A stretch of 43,970 bases of DNA from Methylacidiphilales bacterium (GTDB taxonomy: Bacteria; Verrucomicrobiota; Verrucomicrobiia; Methylacidiphilales; UBA1321): positions 1 through 43,970 of the forward strand of contig JAJSLI010000036.1 in NCBI GenBank assembly GCA_021272315.1, in the 5' to 3' direction. Positions within the stretch are counted from its first letter, which is position 1; each line of letters starts with the position of its first letter. The notes under the pieces were generated by a model. That model was not told the DNA's origin. It ran no database searches and saw only the letters and a program-made list of their open reading frames with translations. The position numbers were made by a program, and so were the translations under genes. Shown in pieces: positions 1 to 7,828 of this stretch.

Positions 1-1
1 G

Positions 2-349
2 ACGGGAACGAACGCGCTGACGTTCGACTTTAATGGCACGGGCACGCCCGGGTACGGGACGCTGGCCAGTGGATTGCCGGCGGTCTACGACCTGATCACG
101 GATTTCAGTTCGACGATCACGGCGTCGCAGTTGAACAGCGATTTGACCAACGGGGACATCGTACTCAACGATCTCGCCGGGATGACGAGTTCGAATGCGG
201 TCAACTGGGCGGATTTCGTCATCGTGGGCTCGGCAGGGGACCTGACGTTGCAATTGGACGTGGTGCCGGAGCCGGGCACGTGGGCCCTGTTCGCCCTGGG
301 CTTGGGCTTCCTTGTCTTCATTGTGCGCCGTAGGAAGAGTCTGAGTTGA
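2..349 (+). CDS. PEP-CTERM sorting-domain protein, C-terminal part
   Basis: The frame is open from the left edge, so the true start is outside the window; about 115 residues are visible. The last 26 residues form a classic PEP-CTERM tail: a VPEPGTWALF motif, a hydrophobic helix (ALGLGFLVFIV) and a basic RRRK end. In this family the tail targets an exported protein to the exosortase, which removes the tail and leaves the protein on the surface or in the matrix. The visible upstream part is rich in Thr, Asn, Ser and Gly, as is usual for secreted beta-rich proteins; no catalytic domain can be named. No exosortase gene is present in this window. The PEP-CTERM call is firm; the function of the rest is unknown. 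Confidence 0.85.
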   Translation, partial: TGTNALTFDFNGTGTPGYGTLASGLPAVYDLITDFSSTITASQLNSDLTNGDIVLNDLAGMTSSNAVNWADFVIVGSAGDLTLQLDVVPEPGTWALFALGLGFLVFIVRRRKSLS

Positions 350-451
350 GTTGTGGGCGACACGAATATGACGATGGTAGCCCCGTCGATGGGAAAACTT
401 TTTTCAAAGACGCGATCATGTGCCAGCTCTTCGGCGTCCTGAAGGGTTTCG

Positions 452-631
452 ATGCGAAACCACAGCCATTTAAATAAGGTGATCGGCTTGTCCCATACGG
501 GAAAATTGCGTGTTCTGCAGCAGCGGGACGGCTTCTACCTCTCCCTTTACTGGTTTGACGAGGGAGTTTTTGCCTTTGCGCGGAGCAAGCGCCATCTGGC
601 AAGGCACATGGATGCGAAGGCTCCGGCGTAG
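452..631 (+). CDS. Possible small protein, 59 residues, unrecognised
   Basis: An ATG at 452 is preceded by a GAAGGG sequence about six bases upstream, and the frame stays open for 59 codons to a TAG, followed at once by a TAA in frame. The translation is rich in aromatic and basic residues (for example GFYLSLYWFDEGVFAFARSK), has balanced composition and no obvious signal peptide or membrane helix. It fills most of the 330-bp gap between the PEP-CTERM gene and the next enzyme gene. I do not recognise a family. It may be a real small gene or a chance reading frame; the ribosome-binding-site match and the non-random composition are the only support. Confidence 0.35.
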   Translation: MRNHSHLNKVIGLSHTGKLRVLQQRDGFYLSLYWFDEGVFAFARSKRHLARHMDAKAPA

Positions 632-678
632 TAACTAATCCGGTGAGCCAGTGTTTTGCCTTGCCACCGTTACCCATT

Positions 679-3252
679 ATGAAAAAAAACTCCATTTTTC
701 TCCTTACCCTTCTTTTTGCATTGAGCGGCTATCGGGCCATCGTCGCCGACACCCCATCCGCGTCAGCCCTGCCTTTGTCCAATGGATCGTTCGAAGAAGG
801 TACCACGGGTTGGTCTCTGTTTGTTCCACCCGATTCGAAGGACAAGAATTGCCACTTTACGATCAGCCATGATTCGCCCCACACGGGTTCGTCATGCGCT
901 CTGATGCAGGCGGACACCTTTGCCCGCTGTGGTCTGGCCGCGCCGAATATCTCCATACAGCCGGGCGAACGCTACCGGATCACTGCGTGGGTACGGGGCG
1001 GTGTCGACTTGCGGGTCCAGCCGAACACGGCGGGTATTTTAATCCGTCTGACTCTATTGCAAAACAAGCAAGAAGCTCCCGGTGGCGATTTTTACCTGGC
1101 ACTGAACGGCAACATGACCCGTAAGGATATCCCCACCAATCTGGCGGCGGTCCCGGCGCAGTGGACCCGAATGGAGGCCGTGGTGGAGACGCCTGCTGAT
1201 GCCGATACAATGAGGCCATGCCTCTTTTTCTGGCGTGCGATGGGCTCGCTCTATATCGACGATTTTACGGTTGAAAAGGTCGACGCCTCCGTACCACTCA
1301 CTTCACTGATACCGTCCCCATCGGTGACAACGGACGCCACTCAGGATCAGCCTTCGACGGCGGGACCGATGATCACCAATGTCACGATGCCTGCGATCTT
1401 CGCCGCTTCCACGAACACCCCTCCTCCCTCCAAACATACATGGGATTTCGATCGCACGCAGGCGTTGCAGGAATTGGAGGAACAAGGAAAGATCATCGAT
1501 AATCCAACTGATACCCTGGGTGTCCGGGAAATATTCCGATTCGCACTCGAGGCAGCGGGGCTGGGCTGGGACCCCGACAAAATCAATAAGGCCCTGACTT
1601 TAGCCCGGTCCATGCAAGACCTTGACCCGAAAAGCCCTACTTACGGCAATTTCAAATGGGCTTGGGGCCAACAGGGTGTATTCGATAAAAATGCAGTGGA
1701 ATTCTGCATGACACCAGCAACCCTTCTGCGCCTGCACTACTCGGAAAGCTTGAATGCGGAGGGAAAGGCGGCTTTGGACGACTTGATTTCAACCGGTCTT
1801 GAGGGTGTGAAACGGCACGAGGTCAAAGTTGAATATACGAACATGTATCTTTCCAAGACTTGGAACCTGATTTCTCTGGGCGAGGTTCTCGGACGACCCG
1901 AAGTTACACAGGGAGGCTATGCGCAACTTCAGAACTGGATCGATAACGTTTCCAAAATCGGCGTTTCGGAATATAACGCGCCGACTTATTATGGAGTCGA
2001 TCTTGATGCGTTGGATCTTATCTATAATAACGCTAAAGAGCCTTCAGCGAAAGCCTTGGCCGAAATGGGCCTTAGGTTTTTTTGGACCCAGATCGCAGCC
2101 AACTGGTGGTCTCCGGGCAATCGCATCAGCGGCGCAAATGGCCGTGACTACGACTATCTTTATGGCCGGGGATATATGGAAAAGCATACCGGTCCCCTCG
2201 GATGGTTGAGCAATTCTCTCGAACCGGAGGCGGCGGGCTCGGCGCACAGCCAAAAGAATCTCGTCACTTATTTTAGCGAATGTAATCTCAATCCACCGGC
2301 GGAGTGGACTGAGCCTCTCCGCAACGAGATTCCCCGCACGGTGGTGCAAAAATGGGGACCCAACCCTTTCGAGCGCTGCGTCAACTATGTAGGGAAATAT
2401 TTCACCCTGGGCTCCTCTGGTGCGAGCAAGGGGCGTGAAGAGCGCACGCTGGTGGCAAATTTGGGCGACCTGCCTTCCGTGCCGGAACTGTCGTTTTTTA
2501 TGGATGCTCGCGGCGATCCCTACGGCACCAAGAAATCGGCGGAGGCACAGGGCGCGATGAAGGCGCTGCACATTCAGCCCTTCATCGCCACGGTACAGCA
2601 TGGTCCTGAATTGATTCAAGTGCTCTCCTATCAAATCCCAAAAAAAGCCAGGGATAAAGTCACCTGCCTGCTCTCTCATCTTTTGATTCCAGCGCAGGCA
2701 GAAGTCTGGGTTGACGGTGGTCTCGTTCAGCCGGGCACGGCAGATGCCCCGGTTTCACTGCCTGACGACAAGCTCATCTGCATTCACATGGGCAATGCGG
2801 CCCTGGCCCTTCGTTTTCTTTGGGCCTCCACTCCGCAAGGTGAGGTGGCGCCCATTCAGTATGTGCTCGATGGACCTGACGGTGTGGCCAAGCGGATTAC
2901 AGTCGTGCATTCCGCATCCACTCCCTCCGCAGGAATGGGTACGGTTGCCATCTGGATGTATGGAGAAGACGGAGTGGATGACGCGCATCTCGCCTCCTGG
3001 TGCGAGAAGTGTTCGTCCGTGCCCTTCACCGCAAAATTAACTGATGGCCTGTTGGCGCTTGAAGTGAAGAGTGAACGCGGTCCTCTTCGGATTGAGGCTG
3101 ATCTGAACAAATCCTATCGGAATGTTCTTTCCGGTGGAGAACCAGATGCGTTGTTTAGCGTCAACGGGCGTGATATCGGTCGTGAAATTCTACCCATGCC
3201 GAAAGCCGATGCAGCGGTAATTCCTGGATCGACTGGTGAGTTATCGAAGTGA
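679..3252 (+). CDS. Secreted toroid-fold polysaccharide lyase-like enzyme with N-terminal CBM-like domain
   Basis: 857 residues from the ATG at 679. This start is preferred over an in-frame upstream start at 643 because it begins a textbook signal peptide (MKKNSIFLLTLLFALSGYRA). Residues about 30-200 look like a CBM4/9-type beta-sandwich (NGSFEEGTTGW, then a strand-rich region ending in LYIDDFTVEKV). A Pro/Thr/Ser linker follows to about residue 250. The catalytic part has an alpha-helical section with YTN at 386-388, EYNAPTYYG from 431 and GRDYDY at 488-493, followed by a beta-rich C-terminal half with FFMDARGDPYG. These motifs recur in the proteins at 4913-6532 and 7829-9730, and the order of helical then beta-sandwich parts resembles heparinase/alginate-lyase (alpha/alpha)-toroid lyases. 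Tyr, His and Arg are plausible catalytic residues by analogy only. Substrate unknown; likely a periplasmic or surface glycan degrader. Confidence 0.7.
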   Translation: MKKNSIFLLTLLFALSGYRAIVADTPSASALPLSNGSFEEGTTGWSLFVPPDSKDKNCHFTISHDSPHTGSSCALMQADTFARCGLAAPNISIQPGERYRITAWVRGGVDLRVQPNTAGILIRLTLLQNKQEAPGGDFYLALNGNMTRKDIPTNLAAVPAQWTRMEAVVETPADADTMRPCLFFWRAMGSLYIDDFTVEKVDASVPLTSLIPSPSVTTDATQDQPSTAGPMITNVTMPAIFAASTNTPPPSKHTWDFDRTQALQELEEQGKIIDNPTDTLGVREIFRFALEAAGLGWDPDKINKALTLARSMQDLDPKSPTYGNFKWAWGQQGVFDKNAVEFCMTPATLLRLHYSESLNAEGKAALDDLISTGLEGVKRHEVKVEYTNMYLSKTWNLISLGEVLGRPEVTQGGYAQLQNWIDNVSKIGVSEYNAPTYYGVDLDALDLIYNNAKEPSAKALAEMGLRFFWTQIAANWWSPGNRISGANGRDYDYLYGRGYMEKHTGPLGWLSNSLEPEAAGSAHSQKNLVTYFSECNLNPPAEWTEPLRNEIPRTVVQKWGPNPFERCVNYVGKYFTLGSSGASKGREERTLVANLGDLPSVPELSFFMDARGDPYGTKKSAEAQGAMKALHIQPFIATVQHGPELIQVLSYQIPKKARDKVTCLLSHLLIPAQAEVWVDGGLVQPGTADAPVSLPDDKLICIHMGNAALALRFLWASTPQGEVAPIQYVLDGPDGVAKRITVVHSASTPSAGMGTVAIWMYGEDGVDDAHLASWCEKCSSVPFTAKLTDGLLALEVKSERGPLRIEADLNKSYRNVLSGGEPDALFSVNGRDIGREILPMPKADAAVIPGSTGELSK

Positions 3253-3386
3253 GGGGCAAACTCAACCTCAAGCAGCACCAAATCGGAAAAAGGGGATAGG
3301 GCTTATAATCGATAGGCCGAACTCAATCGCGCCTAGTGCGTGTGTAATGGTCTGACCATGAAGGGTTGTTTAAGCGGCTGTTTGTC

Positions 3387-4667
3387 CTACGGGAGTGCAG
3401 GGAGGCAGGGCTTTAAGGACAAGGAGGAAAGTTGGCGCACCGATTGCGTCTGGCCGCCCACCGCCCAAGGCACTCCCTGTTCGGAAAACAAGAGTCCCCG
3501 TTCCAGTGTCGTCTGTAGCAACGGCAACACCCCGGCAATGACATAAGTTTCCTCCTGCCCAGCGTCCACCACCGACTTATACGCTGCCGGAATGGTGTGG
3601 ATCGTCCCCGAGGAAAGAACCATCCCGTTGGTGAGCAGAACATAGCCCCGCGTATCGGCAAAAAGGGTGTCCGGCCTTGGACGCCGGCCCAAGGCATACA
3701 GAATGAAGTTCTCGTAACAGCGGCTCCGGTGTTGCGCCGACGGTTCCTCAATGTTCGGCCACCCCTGATCGTTTTCCAATCGGGTTCCATCGGCGCCGAT
3801 CCAGGCTTTGCCCCGACTGCCGGTTACCACGATCTTGTAGGGACGGGTTTCTTCACAGGCGTGCGTCAGGGCCGCCGTCAGCTCAATTCCACCCTCGAGG
3901 AGCGCGCGTAAACAACAGGTGTCGTAGCTCTCGATGGGGCGGGCGCGATAGAGCTCCGCCTTCACCTCCAGCGGAACCGCAAAACCCGAAGGCTGGGGCG
4001 AGGCCAAAAACATCGCGTCATGGAGGACATGAGCCAGCGCATTGGTCGCAGGCCCGTCGAGGACGGGAACATCCTCCAGAAGGAGTTTTCCGGCCCAGCT
4101 GCTGCGCTCATAATACTTGGTCTTGCGCCGCCAGGCGGCGGCGATGCGGATCGTCTCGATTTTCCCCAAGCGGCCCTCCACACACCAATGCTTCAACGTC
4201 TGAATCGGCAGTGAAGCGATATTCTGAAATGCCACCGCAATTCTCCGGGACGCATCCAGGCGCAGGAGGGAGTCCCACTGCTGGATCAGGGGCACGGGCG
4301 GCTTTTCCAGAAAAACATAAAGATCCTGCTCCAAGGCCGCGCGACAGAGCCCGTCATGCCACGGTATCGGTGCGGTGATGCTGATGGCCTTGATCTTTCG
4401 TTCCTGCTGAAAAAGCTTCTTCGGCTCTTCGTACCAGGCCACCTGCTGCTCTTCCAGGTTGGCGCGCACTTCCTGCAAGCGGGAAATTGCCGGGTCGGCG
4501 ACGGCGGCGAGCTCGATCAGCCCTCTTTTTTTGAGGGAGAAAAGTTCCTTCAGGTGAAAAGCGCCGTGGCCGCTTGCCCCGAGAAGGGCGATCGGCAGCT
4601 TGCCAGCCGCGGATGGAGCAGGCAATTCAGCTTTCTCCAAAGAAAGACTGGATATTTCAGGTGGCAT
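3387..4667 (-). CDS. Gfo/Idh/MocA family oxidoreductase
   Basis: 426 residues, no signal peptide, so cytoplasmic. After a 24-residue leader, the N-terminal Rossmann fold shows a nucleotide-binding turn (ALLGASGHG, residues 28-35), then VADPAISRL at the end of the second strand and the family's EKPP motif, whose lysine is the usual catalytic/NAD(P)-site residue. The C-terminal half is the alpha/beta substrate domain. Members oxidise or reduce sugars, inositols and related polyols with NAD(P). The gene converges on the secreted enzyme at 679-3252 and is followed on the same strand by nothing in its operon; the next minus gene upstream is the toroid enzyme at 4913, 245 bp away. It probably processes a monosaccharide released by the neighbouring enzymes. 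Exact substrate cannot be read from sequence. Confidence 0.85.
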   Translation of the reverse strand: MPPEISSLSLEKAELPAPSAAGKLPIALLGASGHGAFHLKELFSLKKRGLIELAAVADPAISRLQEVRANLEEQQVAWYEEPKKLFQQERKIKAISITAPIPWHDGLCRAALEQDLYVFLEKPPVPLIQQWDSLLRLDASRRIAVAFQNIASLPIQTLKHWCVEGRLGKIETIRIAAAWRRKTKYYERSSWAGKLLLEDVPVLDGPATNALAHVLHDAMFLASPQPSGFAVPLEVKAELYRARPIESYDTCCLRALLEGGIELTAALTHACEETRPYKIVVTGSRGKAWIGADGTRLENDQGWPNIEEPSAQHRSRCYENFILYALGRRPRPDTLFADTRGYVLLTNGMVLSSGTIHTIPAAYKSVVDAGQEETYVIAGVLPLLQTTLERGLLFSEQGVPWAVGGQTQSVRQLSSLSLKPCLPALP

Positions 4668-4912
4668 GGTGAAGTTTTACTTGGAAACACCTGCTGATTG
4701 AGAATTTTACTTCGGAAGGGACTTCAAAAAAAGCTAGAGGATTCATTATAGAAAAGACTGAAAAAAGCCAATAACATCGTATGCTTTGGCTACGTAATTG
4801 CATTTGTAACAATAAATGATGGCAATAATATTAATAAATAAAAAAGTAACATCGAAGTATTCTATAAAAAATCCTCAGGATTATTTATTTCTAATGGAGT
4901 AATTAAAGAGTT
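4668..4912. promoter_or_regulatory. AT-rich intergenic region upstream of the oxidoreductase gene
   Basis: This 245-bp gap between two minus-strand genes is strikingly AT-rich compared with its GC-rich neighbours, especially 4735-4905. It is long enough to hold a promoter for the oxidoreductase gene at 3387-4667. I see no confident -35/-10 pair, hairpin or open frame in it. Confidence 0.35.
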
Positions 4913-6532
4913 TCAAAATGTTTTGCTTTGCGGCACCGATAAAACTGACAACTCCAATGAAGCTTCATCTAATATCGCGCTAAATGTCCATTTTCCTTTG
5001 TCAAAAACGGCCGATAAACGCTCGAAAGAGGAAATCGTTTCGTCGGGTTGTGAGAAAGCGACGGCAAATGCCAGCCAGGCATTTCCTGTTTGATCAGCTG
5101 GAAATGTCCAGACAATGCTGGTTATTTCATTTTCCAGCAAAAGTTCCGGTTTGGGACCCAAGGGAAAGGGGGCGATCCGGATATTCCGGCCGGAAAACTG
5201 CAACATAATATCGCCTGATGAGGAAATTATATGATGATTCGGAACAGCATTAACCGTAAATCGGTACCCGGCCTTCGCTCTGCTTTTCGGGGTGCGGCTC
5301 AAATTCAACGCCACCAGCGCAGACGGTCCGACCTGCGAGGAATAGAATCGGGCAGGTTTGAATTCACCACCGTCCAAAAAAGCGGCGCCCTTGCCAATAC
5401 CAACTTTATGGACTCCATCAACTACCCAGTAGGCCAGTAAATTCCTCCGTTGTTGCCACTCATCCTGCTCGTTAACGGTCCCAAGAATAAAGCAATCTTC
5501 GCGATATTGACGCAAAAGATGGCTTTCCCCTTTATCAGAAGGGATCGACAATTCTCGGTATCCGCTGGTGTGTTTTCCCAACTCGGGAATCGCATCCACC
5601 TCTAAAGTGGAAATGATAAATAAGCCTGCGCTATCATGCGAGTGACTAATTTCCACATCATTGAGAGGGTAATTGCCTTCAAGCGCAAGATAGATAAAGT
5701 TTTTTATTTTCGCCTCATAATCCAACATATTATCGCCATAAGCGCGGGAATGAGGCCCTGCAAGCTGGCATGTCTTCGGATGATACGAGGCACTTATATC
5801 ATTCCACAAAAAATCAATGAGGCCGAGCGCGCCATTACGGACCCGTTCGGACGGGGCAAACAGTTTGGCCGCATATAAGCCGTAAAGATTGGTTCCGTAA
5901 TACGTCGGACTAAGATATTCGTCGAAAGTTCCACCATCTTTCAGCCGTGAATGCACTTCCGTGAGTTTTCGAAAGGCAAACTCCTCGCTGTTTTTGTCTC
6001 CAAGAATCGTTGTCCCTGCTGCAGCGACCGCAGCGGACAAAAAAGAAATATTCGTGTAGCTGGGTGTAACGTCTCGCCGCAAGGTTGCTTTTACCGTTAA
6101 ATCGAACGCAACCCTGATTTTTTCAACCGATTCGGCAGGTAGAATTCCTTTCTCTTTATCGAGGGTAAGAATGAAGGCGAGAATCAAGCCCATAAACTGG
6201 GCCCAGTTCATGTCCGGTGAAGACCATGTCTCCCAATCCTGCTCCCATTCACAGGTAAAGCAGGCCCAATATTGTGAACTAGAATCGAGGTTTTGTTTGG
6301 TAAGAACCAAATCGATTATTTTAATGGCGCGCAAAAGCTCATCCTTCGACCCGCTAAAAAGCAAGCCATATGCATAGTAAAGAGATTCCCGTAAAAGATG
6401 GGCTGGATTGCCAACCGTATGAACGCTCGGTGGATGACGCGCTAAAATCAATCCAACAGCAGGATTGAAATGTTGGTCTGCCCAAGTTCGCGCAATTTGA
6501 AAAAGCCTGGCGTTTAACTTGTGAAGCTTCAT
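4913..6532 (-). CDS. Toroid-fold polysaccharide lyase-like protein without signal peptide
   Basis: 539 residues beginning MKLHKLNARLFQIARTW, with no signal peptide, so probably cytoplasmic. It is a paralogue of the products of 679-3252 and 7829-9730: YTN at 159-161, EYLSPTYYG at 205-213 and HSRAYG at 261-266 line up with the same motifs there, with helices between them and a beta-rich C-terminal third (residues about 330-539). It lacks the N-terminal CBM-like domain. The likely role is cleavage or processing of imported oligosaccharides, by analogy with heparinase II/III-type lyases; this is inference. Coding DNA is more AT-rich than the other two copies, which suggests a different history. 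It is divergent from the AraC regulator at 6828 across a 295-bp AT-rich gap, so that regulator is a good candidate to control it. Confidence 0.65.
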   Translation of the reverse strand: MKLHKLNARLFQIARTWADQHFNPAVGLILARHPPSVHTVGNPAHLLRESLYYAYGLLFSGSKDELLRAIKIIDLVLTKQNLDSSSQYWACFTCEWEQDWETWSSPDMNWAQFMGLILAFILTLDKEKGILPAESVEKIRVAFDLTVKATLRRDVTPSYTNISFLSAAVAAAGTTILGDKNSEEFAFRKLTEVHSRLKDGGTFDEYLSPTYYGTNLYGLYAAKLFAPSERVRNGALGLIDFLWNDISASYHPKTCQLAGPHSRAYGDNMLDYEAKIKNFIYLALEGNYPLNDVEISHSHDSAGLFIISTLEVDAIPELGKHTSGYRELSIPSDKGESHLLRQYREDCFILGTVNEQDEWQQRRNLLAYWVVDGVHKVGIGKGAAFLDGGEFKPARFYSSQVGPSALVALNLSRTPKSRAKAGYRFTVNAVPNHHIISSSGDIMLQFSGRNIRIAPFPLGPKPELLLENEITSIVWTFPADQTGNAWLAFAVAFSQPDETISSFERLSAVFDKGKWTFSAILDEASLELSVLSVPQSKTF

Positions 6533-6827
6533 GACGATAAATCTAGAAATAAATGATTTAGACGATAAATCGAACCGACACTCTGCAAAAACACGAAAGA
6601 CTCAAACATACTGAATGAATTAAGGCCGTATCTTAGTTTAATACCACCTTTTAAAAGTAGGAAAGTCGATTACATTGAACGATCATAACTTGACATAAAT
6701 GCTCACTTCATGGAGCCTCTCTGTTTGAGTAAAGGCAACATACAATTTACACGGTAGGCCGCAGTTTTAAAAATGATAGAAACAATATTCTCGATTTCGT
6801 CAGCGGATTTATTTATAAAAATTAGAG
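6533..6827. promoter_or_regulatory. Divergent AT-rich promoter region
   Basis: A 295-bp AT-rich region separates the minus-strand toroid enzyme gene from the plus-strand AraC regulator gene. By position it must hold both promoters and probably the regulator's binding sites. A TTGACA hexamer lies at 6690-6695 on the plus strand, but no convincing -10 box follows at the usual distance, so no exact promoter is called. Confidence 0.5.
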
Positions 6828-7634
6828 ATGTTGCGTCACCTTGTTTCCAGCGCTCGGCGTTTCGGAGTACGTCCGATGCCGCCTCATCCTCATAAATACT
6901 GGGAGTTTTATGCTGTGATCAACGGTAAGGTTGCGGCCTTTTTCCCCAAAGCCGATCAAACCGATTTCCGTGATAAATCCTTATGGGTTTTTCCACCGGA
7001 AACATCGCATGGCTGGATATCTTCTGATCAAAAAAAAGCCCGGATAATCGCATTTTATTTTAGCTTTGTTCCACCGCCGCTAGATAAAATAGCACGATGC
7101 CAAGTGGGCTATCATATGACGAAGCTCTCAGACAATGAGATCAAAAGGATCGTCATCTTCGAAAGAGAACTGAGATCTTTTTATCGTCAAACCAGTCCGT
7201 TCAGTTCACTGCTCTTTCATCGTTGTCTGCTGGAGCTTTCACTCATTGCCTTAAAGAATGTTCCCGTTCAAAAGTTAAGTCCAGTTCAGATGACGCCTGC
7301 GATGGTGGTGGATGCGGCAATAATATGGTTTACAGAACATTTAAACGAAAATCCGAAACTGGATCAAGTGGCAAGAGCCGCGCGGGTTTCTACGAGTCAT
7401 CTGCGCCGACTTTTTCTTCTTCATAAACGCAATAACCCACAGTCTGTTTTTACTCGCATACGGCTTGAGCATGCGATGCAATTGATGTTAAGTTCCGATG
7501 ATAAAATCGATTCGATTGCTCACTCGTGCGGTTTTTCCAGTGCGGTAAATTTCTGTCGTGCTTTCAAGGTGCATGTCAAATGCACACCTGATGTTTGGCG
7601 TAAAAAAAGACGTGAAATGCGTCTTGGGAATTGA
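6828..7634 (+). CDS. AraC family transcriptional regulator
   Basis: 268 residues. The N-terminal part (about 1-150) is a cupin-type sensor domain, with HPHKYWEFYAVINGKV and VFPPETSHGW typical of the AraC ligand-binding barrel. The C-terminal part holds the two helix-turn-helix units of the AraC/XylS DNA-binding domain: LDQVARAARVSTSHLRRLF and then IDSIAHSCGFSSAVNFCRAF, ending in the usual P-x-x-W(R) region. The family usually activates carbohydrate-use genes in response to a sugar. It sits between two paralogous toroid enzyme genes, divergent from one (4913-6532) and 194 bp upstream of the other (7829-9730), so these are the likely targets. Moderately AT-rich, like the gene opposite it, which hints that the pair travelled together. 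Confidence 0.88.
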   Translation: MLRHLVSSARRFGVRPMPPHPHKYWEFYAVINGKVAAFFPKADQTDFRDKSLWVFPPETSHGWISSDQKKARIIAFYFSFVPPPLDKIARCQVGYHMTKLSDNEIKRIVIFERELRSFYRQTSPFSSLLFHRCLLELSLIALKNVPVQKLSPVQMTPAMVVDAAIIWFTEHLNENPKLDQVARAARVSTSHLRRLFLLHKRNNPQSVFTRIRLEHAMQLMLSSDDKIDSIAHSCGFSSAVNFCRAFKVHVKCTPDVWRKKRREMRLGN

Positions 7635-7828
7635 GCAGGCACCCAATAGCTTCGCGGCCTGCAACAGAAACGAAGTCGATTAATTTTAGAAAAACTTTTC
7701 GAGGCTACGTCCTTGCCATCGGCGCAGAGTGGCCTGCTTCTTTATACTCCACACTCGGGCAAGTTTTCGCCGCAATCTTTGGTCGAAACGAATCCATCAA
7801 CCGGCTCTAATAAGGAAAGAACACCCCC

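Noticed and set aside
3347-3359. Palindrome ATGGTCTGACCAT between two convergent genes
   Set aside because: Only 13 bases, no T run for a terminator and no promoter nearby; likely chance.
6690-6718. TTGACA hexamer as a promoter -35 box
   Set aside because: No -10-like hexamer occurs 16-18 bases downstream.
7635-7662. Inverted repeat GCAGGC...GCCTGC after the first AraC gene
   Set aside because: A 6-bp stem with a 16-base loop and no following T tract is too weak to call a terminator.
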